From NCBI RefSeq assembly GCF_900111405.1, contig NZ_FOHJ01000006.1, positions 203,829-267,828 of the forward strand: a DNA stretch of 64,000 nt, given 5' to 3'. Made by a program: the position numbers and the translations under genes. Source of the DNA: Salinibacillus kushneri (GTDB lineage Bacteria; Bacillota; Bacilli; Bacillales; Alkalibacillaceae). Under the pieces are notes generated by a model. The model was not told where the DNA came from. It made no database searches and saw only the letters and a program-made list of their open reading frames with translations. Position 1 is the stretch's first letter. Every line of letters starts with the position of its first letter. This document shows positions 28,684 to 37,197 of this stretch, piece by piece.

Positions 28684-30456
28684 CTATTTCACTTCACGAT
28701 TTGAAAGCTTTAACTTTAACTCCTTCAGCTGACTCTCATCTACTTCAGATGGGGCGTCTGTTAAGAGGTCAGATGCAGATGCGGTTTTCGGAAATAGAAT
28801 CGTATCTCTTAAATTATCTCTTCCTGCTAAAAGCATGATGAAACGATCAAATCCAAGAGCAATACCTCCATGTGGAGGGGCTCCATATTGCAAGGCCTCC
28901 ATTAAGAATCCGAACTGTTCATTGGCTTCCTCTTTTGTAAAGCCTAAAGCCTCAAACATTTTCTCCTGCATACTTGGTTCATGGATACGCAATGAACCGC
29001 CTCCTAATTCATAACCATTAAGGACAAGGTCATAAGCTTCAGCCTTCATTTCACCCGGAGCGTCATGAAACTTCTCTAACGCACCTGGGCTTGGCATTGT
29101 AAATGGGTGATGAGCTGCAAAGTAACGGCCTAAATCCTCATCATATTCTAATAGTGGCCAATCCGTAACCCAAAGGAAATTAAATTTTGTTTCATCAATC
29201 AGATTTAGCTCCTTGCCTAGTTTTAACCGCAGTGCACCAAGACTATCATAAACAACACTGGTTTTATCAGCAACAAATAATAGCAAGTCGCCATTTTCTA
29301 CATTCATTGCTTCCTTTATGCCATGTGCCTCTTCTTCAGATAGGAACTTGGAAATTGGACCGGTTAATGAGTCTTCTTCTGCCTTTAACCAGGCTAAACC
29401 TTTAGCACCATATATTTTAACAAAATCTGTTAGCTGATCAATGTTTTTTCTTGAATAGGCTGATGCTTTCCCCTTCACATTTAGACCACTAACTTTACCA
29501 CCTGATTCAACAGCACCACGAAAGACTTTAAAGCCAGAATTCTGAACAATCTCAGATATATTAGTAAGCTCCATACAAAATCGGGTATCCGGTTTATCTG
29601 AGCCATAACGTTCCATAGCTTCATCGTATTTCATTCTTGGAAATGGAGTGGGTATATCCAGGCCTTTTACTTCCTTCATCACCTGCTTCATCATACGTTC
29701 TATCATTTCCATAATATCCTCTTTGGACATGAAAGACGTTTCAATATCAATTTGAGTAAATTCCGGCTGACGGTCTGCACGTAAATCTTCATCACGGAAA
29801 CAACGGGCAATTTGATAATATTTTTCGAAGCCTGACATCATTATCAACTGTTTAAAAAGCTGAGGAGATTGCGGTAAAGCATAAAACTCTCCTGGATGTA
29901 CACGACTTGGAACTAAATAGTCTCTTGCTCCTTCTGGTGTACTTTTCGTTAACATCGGGGTTTCCATCTCTAAGAAATCTTCACGATTTAAGAAATTCCG
30001 AATAGCTTGTGTGGTTTGGTGACGTAATATAAATGTTTCCTGCATTGGTTTTCTTCTAAGGTCAAGATAACGGTATTTAAGGCGAATCTCTTCTGTTATA
30101 TCGGACTCTTCTTCTAGAGTAAATGGTGGTGTTTTCGATTTATTAAGAATGCTTAATTCCTTTGTTTCAACCTCAAGTGTTCCGGTTTCCATATTATCAT
30201 TAATGGTGCTTTCTTCTCTGGCTACCACTTTACCTGTAACTTCAATAACAAACTCACTGCGTACAGAATCTGCTTTTGCCAAAGCATCAGGACTAATGGA
30301 TGGATTGAAGACAATTTGGACTAATCCTGATACATCACGGAGATCAATAAAGATTAATCCCCCAAGATCACGGCGTTTTTGGACCCAGCCCTTCAACAAA
30401 ACCTCTTCACCAATATTTTCTTCCGTTAATTTACCACAATAAAAACGTTCAGTCAT
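28684..30456 (-). CDS. aspS: Aspartyl-tRNA synthetase
   Basis: Charges tRNA-Asp, class IIb synthetase of 590 residues. An N-terminal OB anticodon domain (about 1-110) is followed by the catalytic core with motif 2 ([19 protein letters not shown]), the bacterial GAD insertion (about 290-420), and motif 3 [13 protein letters not shown] near the end. AAGGAGG precedes the ATG. It overlaps hisS by eight bases and shares its T-box leader. Confidence 0.97.
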   Translation of the reverse strand: MTERFYCGKLTEENIGEEVLLKGWVQKRRDLGGLIFIDLRDVSGLVQIVFNPSISPDALAKADSVRSEFVIEVTGKVVAREESTINDNMETGTLEVETKELSILNKSKTPPFTLEEESDITEEIRLKYRYLDLRRKPMQETFILRHQTTQAIRNFLNREDFLEMETPMLTKSTPEGARDYLVPSRVHPGEFYALPQSPQLFKQLIMMSGFEKYYQIARCFRDEDLRADRQPEFTQIDIETSFMSKEDIMEMIERMMKQVMKEVKGLDIPTPFPRMKYDEAMERYGSDKPDTRFCMELTNISEIVQNSGFKVFRGAVESGGKVSGLNVKGKASAYSRKNIDQLTDFVKIYGAKGLAWLKAEEDSLTGPISKFLSEEEAHGIKEAMNVENGDLLLFVADKTSVVYDSLGALRLKLGKELNLIDETKFNFLWVTDWPLLEYDEDLGRYFAAHHPFTMPSPGALEKFHDAPGEMKAEAYDLVLNGYELGGGSLRIHEPSMQEKMFEALGFTKEEANEQFGFLMEALQYGAPPHGGIALGFDRFIMLLAGRDNLRDTILFPKTASASDLLTDAPSEVDESQLKELKLKLSNREVK

Positions 30457-31738
30457 TCCCTGTTCCTCCTTGTACAGCCTCTTTTAAATAAGACACTACC
30501 TGATCTAGTGATTGATCACTCTGTTCGCCTGTTTCCATATTCTTAAGTGCAACTTTGCCCTCGTTTAACTCATTCTCTCCCATAACAATGACATAACGTG
30601 CTTTTAAGCGGTCTGCAGCTTTAAATTGGGCTTTCATCTTTTTATCCATATAATCCATATCGGTTTTTAATCCCTGTTTTCTCAGATTATAGAGGAGTTT
30701 AACAGCCTCTTTCTTAGCTTCATCTCCCATTGCTACTACATAGCAATCAATGGACTCATCAAAGGGAAGTGAAATATCTTCAGCTTCTAAAGCCAGTAAT
30801 AAACGTTCAATACTCAGTGCAAAACCAATTCCAGGAGTTTCAGGACCCCCTAACTCCTCAACAAGGCCATTATAACGTCCACCACCAGATAATGTGGTAA
30901 TGGCACCAAATCCTTCTGCATCGCTCATGATTTCAAATGCGGTATGATTATAATAATCCAATCCTCTTACTAAGTTTGGATCAACGTCAAAATCAATTCC
31001 CATTTGCTCTAGATACATTTTCACCTGATCAAAATAGTTACGTGAATCATCATTTAAATAATCCATAATTGATGGTGCGGTTTTCATAGCCGGGTGATTA
31101 CGGTCTACCTTACAATCTAATACGCGTAAAGGATTCTTTTCTAAACGATTTTGACAATCCTTACAAAGTTCTTCTTTATGTGGTGTAAAATGTTCAATTA
31201 AAGCATTACGGTGGTTCGTACGACTCTCCATGTCACCAAGACTATTGATTACTAATTTTAATGACTTTAACCCTAACGTCTTATAGCAATCTAACGCAAA
31301 AGCCATAACTTCAGCATCAATAGCAGGGTCTGCACTTCCTAATGCTTCTATGCCAAATTGGACAAATTGACGCATACGCCCTTTTTGTGGACGTTCATAG
31401 CGAAACATAGGTCCGAAATAAAAAAGCTTAGTTGGTTGCTGGGGTGACCCGTGCATTTTATTTTCAACATAGGAACGTACCACTGACGCCGTACCCTCAG
31501 GTCTTAAAGTAAGGCTTCGTCCGCCTCGATCATTAAAAGTGTACATTTCCTTTTGTACAATATCGGTTGTGTCTCCCACACCTCTTTGAAATAATTCGGT
31601 GCGTTCAAAAATAGGTGTCCTAATTTCCTGGTAATTATAAGCTTTTCCTAATTCTTGCAGTTTTCGTTCGACATACTGCCACTTTTTCGTTTGTTCAGGT
31701 AAGATATCTTCTGTCCCTCTTGGAACGTTAATCATCAT
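30449..31738 (-). CDS. hisS: Histidyl-tRNA synthetase
   Basis: Charges tRNA-His. The 429-residue protein has the class II motifs: [18 protein letters not shown] (motif 2), the histidine-specific LVRGLDYY near residue 258, and [12 protein letters not shown] (motif 3), then the anticodon-binding domain. Two adjacent ATGs (31738 and 31735) follow AAGGAGG; the second has better spacing. The gene lies 260 bases downstream of the T-box terminator and overlaps aspS, so both synthetases are co-regulated. Confidence 0.97.
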   Translation of the reverse strand: MMINVPRGTEDILPEQTKKWQYVERKLQELGKAYNYQEIRTPIFERTELFQRGVGDTTDIVQKEMYTFNDRGGRSLTLRPEGTASVVRSYVENKMHGSPQQPTKLFYFGPMFRYERPQKGRMRQFVQFGIEALGSADPAIDAEVMAFALDCYKTLGLKSLKLVINSLGDMESRTNHRNALIEHFTPHKEELCKDCQNRLEKNPLRVLDCKVDRNHPAMKTAPSIMDYLNDDSRNYFDQVKMYLEQMGIDFDVDPNLVRGLDYYNHTAFEIMSDAEGFGAITTLSGGGRYNGLVEELGGPETPGIGFALSIERLLLALEAEDISLPFDESIDCYVVAMGDEAKKEAVKLLYNLRKQGLKTDMDYMDKKMKAQFKAADRLKARYVIVMGENELNEGKVALKNMETGEQSDQSLDQVVSYLKEAVQGGTGND

Positions 31739-31888
31739 TGCTCCTCCTTCGATTATCTATCTTAATTCTTCATAAACTTCTTTTTAGCTATGTAAAGAAA
31801 ATCCTGGCTGGCCAGCAACCCCTTTGGGTACTCATTATCTTACTAGTGAACCTTCCATAAATGAACTAAAGCAGGAAAAACTCGTATA

Positions 31889-31967
31889 ATGATGTATGGA
31901 GGTGAAGGGAGTCTTACTAGCCGCTTTAGCATAGGATCTGGCCAAGGGACTCTGAATTTTTAATTTT
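31889..31967 (+). other. Segment resembling 4831-4909; possible 24-codon frame
   Basis: Between the T-box terminator and hisS, on the plus strand, this stretch resembles 4831-4909 at many positions (TGA..TA.GGAGG, CGCT, GG.CCTGG/GGATCTGG, TCTGAA..TTTTAATTT). Here it can be read as a 24-codon frame starting MMYGGEGS; the other copy has no matching open frame. It may be a diverged dispersed repeat. Confidence 0.3.
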
Positions 31968-32006
31968 TATCCGCAGAGCTTCCATTTTATCATTTCCTAA
32001 ACCATT

Positions 32007-32300
32007 AAAAAATCCCGCCCCTTTCACTGAAGAAGGGACGGGATTTCACCCGCGTTGCCACCCTAAGTTGAAGCAAAGCCATTCCAATAAATTGGTTTTG
32101 CTTCCCCTTAATTGCCATTAACGCATGGTGACGTCCACATCTAATAAGGCTTGTCTGTTCAATGTGGAACCTCCAGAATGTCTTTCATTAAGGCAGTATG
32201 GAGAAATGCTTCCAGCCTATGGCATTTCCTCTCTATCCATCTTTTCCTTAACTACTCTTTCTTTCACAGGATTTCCGTACGTATTAATTTTGAATTGATT
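32007..32300 (-). promoter_or_regulatory. T-box riboswitch controlling hisS-aspS
   Basis: On the minus strand the leader has AGAGAG with the GGCTGGAAGC stem I segment, the specifier segment GAAAGACATTCTGGAGG, the T-box AGGGTGGCAACGCGGG (plus 32049-32064), and a terminator of AAATCCCGTCCCTTCTTC / GAAAGGGGCGGGATTT with a T run (32007-32046). Aligned with the alaS leader, the specifier is GAC (Asp, plus 32180-32182); a one-register shift reads ACA and a two-base shift CAU (His). Uncharged tRNA-Asp, and perhaps tRNA-His, would be the signal. Confidence 0.9.
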
Positions 32301-32303
32301 ATA

Positions 32304-32332
32304 ACTATAATGTTGTCGCGGACAAATGTCAA
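32304..32332 (-). promoter_or_regulatory. Sigma-A promoter of the hisS-aspS leader
   Basis: TTGACA (plus 32327-32332) and TATAGT (plus 32304-32309) are 17 bases apart. The -35 hexamer contains the TGA stop of the small gene upstream. Confidence 0.85.
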
Positions 32333-32505
32333 GAACGATTTAATCTTTCTTTTAAGTTTTTTACATCTTTTAGCGACAAACCAAATTCCTGAGCTAATTC
32401 CATCGAAGATTGTTCTTTTTCTGAATTCATAAAGTGATGGAAATCAATTTGAAAGATATCCTGCTCAGATAAAGAAAGTGCATTTCGGTTTCCACTTGTT
32501 CTCAT
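32329..32505 (-). CDS. Small protein with a sigma-factor-like C-terminal segment
   Basis: The 58-residue protein MRTSGNRNALSLSEQDIFQ... ends in LAQEFGLSLKDVKNLKERL, which resembles one helix-turn-helix of RNA polymerase sigma-like proteins. No function is known; a small gene (yrzK) occupies a similar place upstream of hisS in B. subtilis. The ATG has GAGGGG nine bases upstream. Its stop codon overlaps the -35 box of the hisS leader promoter. Confidence 0.75.
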   Translation of the reverse strand: MRTSGNRNALSLSEQDIFQIDFHHFMNSEKEQSSMELAQEFGLSLKDVKNLKERLNRS

Positions 32506-32700
32506 TTTTTAATACCCCTCACTCATTCGTTTTATTCTTAGCTTGTTCAAAAGGAGAGTTTTATTTACAATAAATTTAAATGATTATCTCTTTTTGTTAG
32601 GCTGATTTCGTATCATTTGTTGTTTTACCAACTTCAGTCTGAACGATTAAGCTCATCCTGAGCATTATGAAGTGAAAAATAACAATCTTTTATAAAAGCC

Positions 32701-32855
32701 ATTAATGGGAGCAAAAGTGCGCAAGACTCCTGAGGGAAAAGCGGTATATGAAGGACACCGCAGACCTATGGCAAGGCGATTTTCGGTCTATCACGGAAAG
32801 CGAGTGCACTAGAGCGAAAATCAACACCTATGTTTAACAGAGCCTTTATAAAAAC
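32701..32855. repeat. Dispersed repeat family R2, full-length copy
   Basis: The 403-bp gap before the amidase gene holds this element: AAGACTCCTGAGGGAAAAGC at the left, CACGGAAAGCGAGTGCACT in the middle, and GAGCGAAAATCAACACC with GTTTAACAGAGCC at the right. The right third recurs at 56370-56425. Such elements are common between Bacillaceae genes. The rest of the gap shows only the amidase ribosome site. Confidence 0.7.
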
Positions 32856-32908
32856 AGTCTTTAGTTCATTAGCCAATTGGTTCCATAATAAAAAGCGAGG
32901 GGAAAAAA

Positions 32909-33976
32909 TTGAGGAAAAACACTATAATAAGCTTGATAATCATCATGCTTCTTAGCATTTCAGGATTTTTAATCACTCAATCTCAACAGTCTTCTGTGTC
33001 AGCAGAAGAAGCTGTTATTACTGTAGATGATTTGAACATAAGAAAAGGACCCGGAATGGAATATGAAATTTTGGGACAAGCTAATCAAAATGCCTCTGTA
33101 CAAATTCTTGATCAGTCCGGAAATTGGGCTAAAATACAATTCCAGAATACAGAAGGCTGGGTATCTCGTGATTACATTCGTAAACGTTCGGACCAGAATC
33201 AATCGAAAAAAGTCGTTCAAATTTCAGTGACCGATGCGAATGTTGGTGTTCACAGCAACCCCTCTTTAAGTAGCGAAATTATACAAAAGGTAAGTACAGA
33301 ACAGTCTTTTCCGATTGTAGATGAAGAAAAAGGCTGGTACCAAATACAGCTTTCAAATGGAGATCAGGGATGGATAGGTAAATGGCTCGTCGATTCAAAT
33401 CTTGATACTGATAAACCGGTAATAGGGAAAGCCAATACATTGGAAGGAAAGGTTATTGTCATTGATGCGGGACATGGCGGAGCAGATACAGGCACAATTA
33501 GTGCTTCAGGAAATTACGAGAAGTATATCACGACGATTACAGCGCAGTCATTAGAAAAAAAATTAAAAACACTTGGAGCCAGACCTGTTATGACAAGAAC
33601 TGATGATACGTTTTTGACTTTAGAAAACCGTGTGGCTCATGCTCAAGCCTACCAGGCTGATGCCTTTATAAGTATTCACTATAATAGTGCACCCCAGTTT
33701 CCCAATGTAAACGGAATCGGTACATATTATTATCATGATCGACAAAAGTCGCTTGCCTCAAGTATTCATCAGAAGGTTCTTGAAGCTACTGGAGCAAAAG
33801 ATCGAAAGGTTACCTTTGGTAATTTTTTGGTGATTCGGGAAAATCAACAGCCAGCGACTTTAATTGAATTAGGCTTCTTATCAAATGCCCAGGAAGAAGC
33901 TAAAATCAACACGATGACTTTCCAGGAAAAAGCGACAAATGGTATAATCCGTGGACTCATCGATTATTTTCAGTAA
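32909..33976 (+). CDS. N-acetylmuramoyl-L-alanine amidase with two SH3b domains (YrvJ-like)
   Basis: Secreted cell-wall hydrolase that cuts the bond between MurNAc and L-Ala. The 355-residue protein has a signal peptide (residues 1-31, cleavage near SVSAEE), two bacterial SH3 domains (about 35-95 and 100-165), and an Amidase_3 domain (about 180-355). Zinc ligands are visible in DAGHGGAD, in the Glu of NYEKY and in SIHYN; the catalytic Glu is in LIELGFLSN. The start is TTG behind GAGGGG. It points away from the hisS-aspS operon. Confidence 0.93.
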   Translation: MRKNTIISLIIIMLLSISGFLITQSQQSSVSAEEAVITVDDLNIRKGPGMEYEILGQANQNASVQILDQSGNWAKIQFQNTEGWVSRDYIRKRSDQNQSKKVVQISVTDANVGVHSNPSLSSEIIQKVSTEQSFPIVDEEKGWYQIQLSNGDQGWIGKWLVDSNLDTDKPVIGKANTLEGKVIVIDAGHGGADTGTISASGNYEKYITTITAQSLEKKLKTLGARPVMTRTDDTFLTLENRVAHAQAYQADAFISIHYNSAPQFPNVNGIGTYYYHDRQKSLASSIHQKVLEATGAKDRKVTFGNFLVIRENQQPATLIELGFLSNAQEEAKINTMTFQEKATNGIIRGLIDYFQ

Positions 33977-34087
33977 AACAAGAGGCTTGCTTGATGGAAA
34001 TTTGTCATTAAAGCAAACAGTGAAAAAAGCACTTTAAGCTAAGTAATGTAGTTCCGAGGCATAAAACCAAACCTGTCAGGATTATTT

Positions 34088-34120
34088 AAAAGGCGAATTC
34101 GCATAGGAATTCGCCTTTTT
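34088..34120 (+). terminator. Terminator downstream of the amidase gene
   Basis: AAAAGGCGAATTCG and the facing GAATTCGCCTTTTT form a strong stem with T residues on the plus strand, 110 bases past the stop. The remaining sequence up to the VOC gene (34121-34324) shows no gene. Confidence 0.8.
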
Positions 34121-34324
34121 GGTCATTTGATATTATAGGATTATTTGATGAACCAATTATATCCTTTAGAATTCGAACTGGATTCGCTGAATTGCTTATT
34201 GGCTAAATGAAACCGACTCACAACATGAAGTAGGATATTTGTGTTTTGCTGTTGAATTCTATGTTTAATAAAATGACGATAACCGTCTTTAAAACCAACT
34301 ATTTTTATGTTACCTGCAACAATA

Positions 34325-35239
34325 TTATCCCTTACTTTGATAGGCTTCTTTTAATTTTTCTATATCAAGTTTTTTCATTTGAAGAAATGCTTTTGTTAAT
34401 CGTTTCATTTCATCGTTTGTACTGTTTGCCATCATTTCTCCCATAATTACTGGCCAGATTTGCCAAGATAGACCGTATTTATCTTTCAACCAACCACATT
34501 GTTCTGCTTTTGGATCTGAAGAAAGCTTTTCCCAGTAGTAATCAATCTCTCCTTGATTTTCGCACTGAACTAGGAGTGAAACGCCTTCATTAAATTTATA
34601 GTTATGGGATTGAGCACTGTCCATAGCAGCAAACCATTGTTTCTCCAGCATAAAATCTGTAAACATCAAAGTCCCTTCCTTATCCGGTTCCATTCCTGCT
34701 GGATAGCGAGCCATTTCCCCTCGTCTTGACTCATTGAAAATAGAAAGATAAAAGTCACTGGCTTCCTCTGCCTTACCGCACACATCTTGAACATACATCA
34801 ATGAAGGTACGATAAATGGCCGTTCTTCACCATCCGGGTTTGTGAGAATCAGCTGCCATGTCAGGCCGTATTTGTCCTGTATCCATCCGTAGCGCTTACT
34901 AAATGAGTATTCCTGAAGCGGCATAAGGGGGGTACCACCTTGGGACAGCTTTTCCCAGAGCTGATCTAAATTTTCCCTCGCATACTCATCTCTAGAAGAA
35001 TCAAAATTAACAAAAAAGGAAATCGAAGGATTGAATTGAAAATGAGGCCCTCCATTTATGGCCATGAATGAATATCCTGCAAGATTAAAAGAAACAAGTT
35101 TACTTTCTCCAGAGGGCGTGTCTTGAATTGTTGAGACATTGATGACCTTTGAATCCGGAAAAATGGATGTATAAAATTGAGCACCTTCTATTGCTTGCTG
35201 ATTAAACCATAGATGTGGAACAATTTTTTGTTCTATCAT
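34325..35239 (-). CDS. VOC superfamily protein with two PhnB-like domains
   Basis: The 304-residue protein contains two repeats of the PhnB/3-demethylubiquinone methyltransferase-like VOC fold, at about residues 1-135 and 145-285. Both carry the FYTSIF or FYLSIF element and end in KYGLTWQ or KYGLSWQIWP. Proteins of this family are metal-binding but mostly uncharacterised, so no reaction is assigned. ATG at 35237-35239 follows AAAGGGTGGG; a GTG four codons earlier is the alternative. It is the last gene of arsR-SRPBCC-VOC. Confidence 0.85.
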   Translation of the reverse strand: MIEQKIVPHLWFNQQAIEGAQFYTSIFPDSKVINVSTIQDTPSGESKLVSFNLAGYSFMAINGGPHFQFNPSISFFVNFDSSRDEYARENLDQLWEKLSQGGTPLMPLQEYSFSKRYGWIQDKYGLTWQLILTNPDGEERPFIVPSLMYVQDVCGKAEEASDFYLSIFNESRRGEMARYPAGMEPDKEGTLMFTDFMLEKQWFAAMDSAQSHNYKFNEGVSLLVQCENQGEIDYYWEKLSSDPKAEQCGWLKDKYGLSWQIWPVIMGEMMANSTNDEMKRLTKAFLQMKKLDIEKLKEAYQSKG

Positions 35240-35272
35240 TGATGTTCCCACCCTTTCATTTTAAATGATTTA

Positions 35273-35788
35273 TCATTTGACCTCGTTCAGATGCTCTTCC
35301 AGACGGTTCCAGGTTTCGGTGATGCCTTGTATCATACCCATATCCATAACCGTCTTGAGGGCTTCTGCAGACATATATTCAACACGATTAATCAGTTTCG
35401 TCTTTTCACCCAGGTCGATAAATTCCAACGTAATCTCGGATGATGGCATATTTTCGTCGATATTACCATCAGCATCAGAGAAATAATCAGTGTAATTAAT
35501 CGTCTCAGGTTCGATTATATCCCTGTAAACTACTTTTCCCCAGGACTCCATTCCATAATCTTCTTCTTGATTCGGGTCCATACATTTCATACAAAAATGC
35601 CATGTACCACCCGGTCGGAAGTCAATGTGGCAAACTGGAAGTTCCCAGCCAATAGGTCCCCACCAATGTTTGAGATGTTCAGGTTCTTTAAACATTTTAA
35701 ACACAAGGTCACGAGGTGCTTCGATTATACGTTCTAATACCAGGACCTGATCATTCTCTATTCTTGATTTCAATTCATTGATTGACAA
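35273..35788 (-). CDS. SRPBCC / AHSA1-type ligand-binding protein
   Basis: The 171-residue protein has the START-like helix-grip motif RIIEAPRDLVFKMFKEPEHL at about residues 20-39 followed by KHWWGP, typical of AHSA1-domain proteins that follow ArsR regulators. They bind small hydrophobic ligands; the ligand is unknown. TTG at 35786-35788 is chosen because GGAGG lies seven bases upstream; longer frames have no ribosome site. It is flanked by the ArsR regulator and the VOC protein. Confidence 0.85.
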   Translation of the reverse strand: MSINELKSRIENDQVLVLERIIEAPRDLVFKMFKEPEHLKHWWGPIGWELPVCHIDFRPGGTWHFCMKCMDPNQEEDYGMESWGKVVYRDIIEPETINYTDYFSDADGNIDENMPSSEITLEFIDLGEKTKLINRVEYMSAEALKTVMDMGMIQGITETWNRLEEHLNEVK

Positions 35789-35950
35789 TTTAACTCCTCC
35801 ATTCAATAATATACTCTTTCTCCATCTTTCATTTTTCTCCCAGTACACAAAAGTGTTTATCCCATCACGTTTAAGAAGCTAAATCCTTTTTAGGGAAGGT
35901 CTATTATGTTTCTAAACGAAATGTTTTATTTTTTTCGCTTTATCATCATT

Positions 35951-36271
35951 TCAGTGGTTTTTTCCCTGTAATACATCGAGATAATCGTCCAACCGATCCA
36001 TACGTGCTTCCCACTCTCGACGGTAGGACTCAAGCCACTTGTCTAACTCCTGAAATGGTTGTGGTCTTAGCTTATATATTCGACGATTAGCTACTGGATG
36101 AGCCTCGACAAGACCAGCTTCACTTAACACGTGAAGATGCTTTGAGGTTTGGGGTTGATTTAGATTTAACTTTTCTACAATTTTTCCTACTGGAAGCGGT
36201 TCGTGAAGAAGAAGATCGACGATAGCAAGACGGTTGGGATCTGCCAGTGCACTGAATATTTGTACGTTCAT
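35951..36271 (-). CDS. ArsR family winged-helix regulator
   Basis: The 106-residue protein is a small dimeric repressor. The DNA-recognition helix is in LNQPQTSKHLHVLSEAGLV (about residues 38-56), followed by the wing. No cysteine metal-binding motif (CVC) is present, so arsenic or metal sensing is unlikely; the subgroup usually controls the adjacent SRPBCC gene. GGGGAG precedes the ATG. It is the first gene of the module and probably autoregulated through the palindrome in its promoter. Confidence 0.9.
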   Translation of the reverse strand: MNVQIFSALADPNRLAIVDLLLHEPLPVGKIVEKLNLNQPQTSKHLHVLSEAGLVEAHPVANRRIYKLRPQPFQELDKWLESYRREWEARMDRLDDYLDVLQGKNH

Positions 36272-36388
36272 GGTGAATTCTCCCCTAACATTTGTTTTTT
36301 TCTTAGCAATAAGGTCATATTGTTACATTAGGAACACCACCCTCCCGCGCTTTCCACTTTATCTAGTCACACCTTGTTGTTGAAAACA

Positions 36389-36417
36389 TTATTCCATGTA
36401 AGGAATATTCCTGTCAA
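36389..36417 (-). promoter_or_regulatory. Promoter of the arsR module with a GGAATATTCC palindrome
   Basis: TTGACA (plus 36412-36417) and GAATAA (plus 36389-36394) are 17 bases apart. A perfect ten-base palindrome GGAATATTCC (36402-36411) fills the spacer next to the -35, and GGAAT repeats further on. It is a candidate operator for the ArsR protein. Confidence 0.55.
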
Positions 36418-36513
36418 GTAATATTGGACCTATTTTTCAGGACAGTACAAATTACCTGTAAAGGGTTTCAATCAGCAAATTAGCGTGTCAGAAAAAGATA
36501 AGTGGAAAAGAAA

Positions 36514-36546
36514 ATAAAAACGCAGAGGTGCCTAATACCTCCGCGT
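36514..36546 (-). terminator. Terminator downstream of relA-dtd
   Basis: On the minus strand CGCGGAGGT and ACCTCTGCG pair around a seven-base loop, then TTTTTATTTT. It stands about 190 bases after dtd. No supported gene lies between 36550 and 36735. Confidence 0.75.
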
Positions 36547-36735
36547 AATTCTACACAAATATTCCTCTAAAAATATACGATTGTAATTTTTTTCTGTGCA
36601 TTTAGTTTGATGTTTAAAAGGTTTGTTCTTTGTTCCAAGAAAAATCCCCTCCAGATAGACTATTAGGAACATACTATCATGCCCTCTTTTTTTCATGTCT
36701 ACCTGCAGGGGTAATACCACGCAGCACTTTCTTAT

Positions 36736-37185
36736 TTATTTACGACCATCACTATCTATGATTAATGTAACTGGGCCCTGATTGGTTAAACTAACATCCA
36801 TCATCGCCCCAAACTCACCAGTTTCTACCGGAATTCCTTTGGATTCTACCAAAGAATTAAACATCTCATATAATTTTTCAGCTGGCTCTGGTTTTGCTGC
36901 TTTCATAAAATTAGGTCTTCTTCCTTTTCGGGTATCCCCATATAATGTGAACTGCGAAATGGAAAGTATTGAACCTTGAACATCCTTTAGTGAGAGGTTC
37001 ATTTTGCCCATATCATCCTCAAAAATCCGTAAATTCACACATTTATCAGCTACATACTCGCAATCTGATTCATCATCATCATGGGTTACACCTAATAATA
37101 CAACGAGACCATGTTCCATTTGACCTTTAATCTCTCCATCTACTCTGACATTAGCTTGATTGACTTTTTGAATAACGGCTTTCAT
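36736..37185 (-). CDS. dtd: D-aminoacyl-tRNA deacylase
   Basis: Removes D-amino acids and glycine mischarged onto tRNA. The 149-residue protein has the catalytic SQFTLYG motif (about residues 77-83) and the cross-subunit NQGPVTLI motif containing the Gly-cisPro element near residue 135. AAGGAG lies eight bases upstream of the ATG. It is separated from relA by 12 bases and belongs to the relA-dtd operon. Confidence 0.96.
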   Translation of the reverse strand: MKAVIQKVNQANVRVDGEIKGQMEHGLVVLLGVTHDDDESDCEYVADKCVNLRIFEDDMGKMNLSLKDVQGSILSISQFTLYGDTRKGRRPNFMKAAKPEPAEKLYEMFNSLVESKGIPVETGEFGAMMDVSLTNQGPVTLIIDSDGRK

Positions 37186-37197
37186 AGGTCTATCTCC

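Noticed and set aside
36532..36720. Minus-strand open frame of 62 codons after dtd, and a shorter TTG frame inside it behind GGAGGGG
   Set aside because: No recognisable sequence, the longer frame crosses the terminator at 36514-36546, and the short one is only 23 codons.
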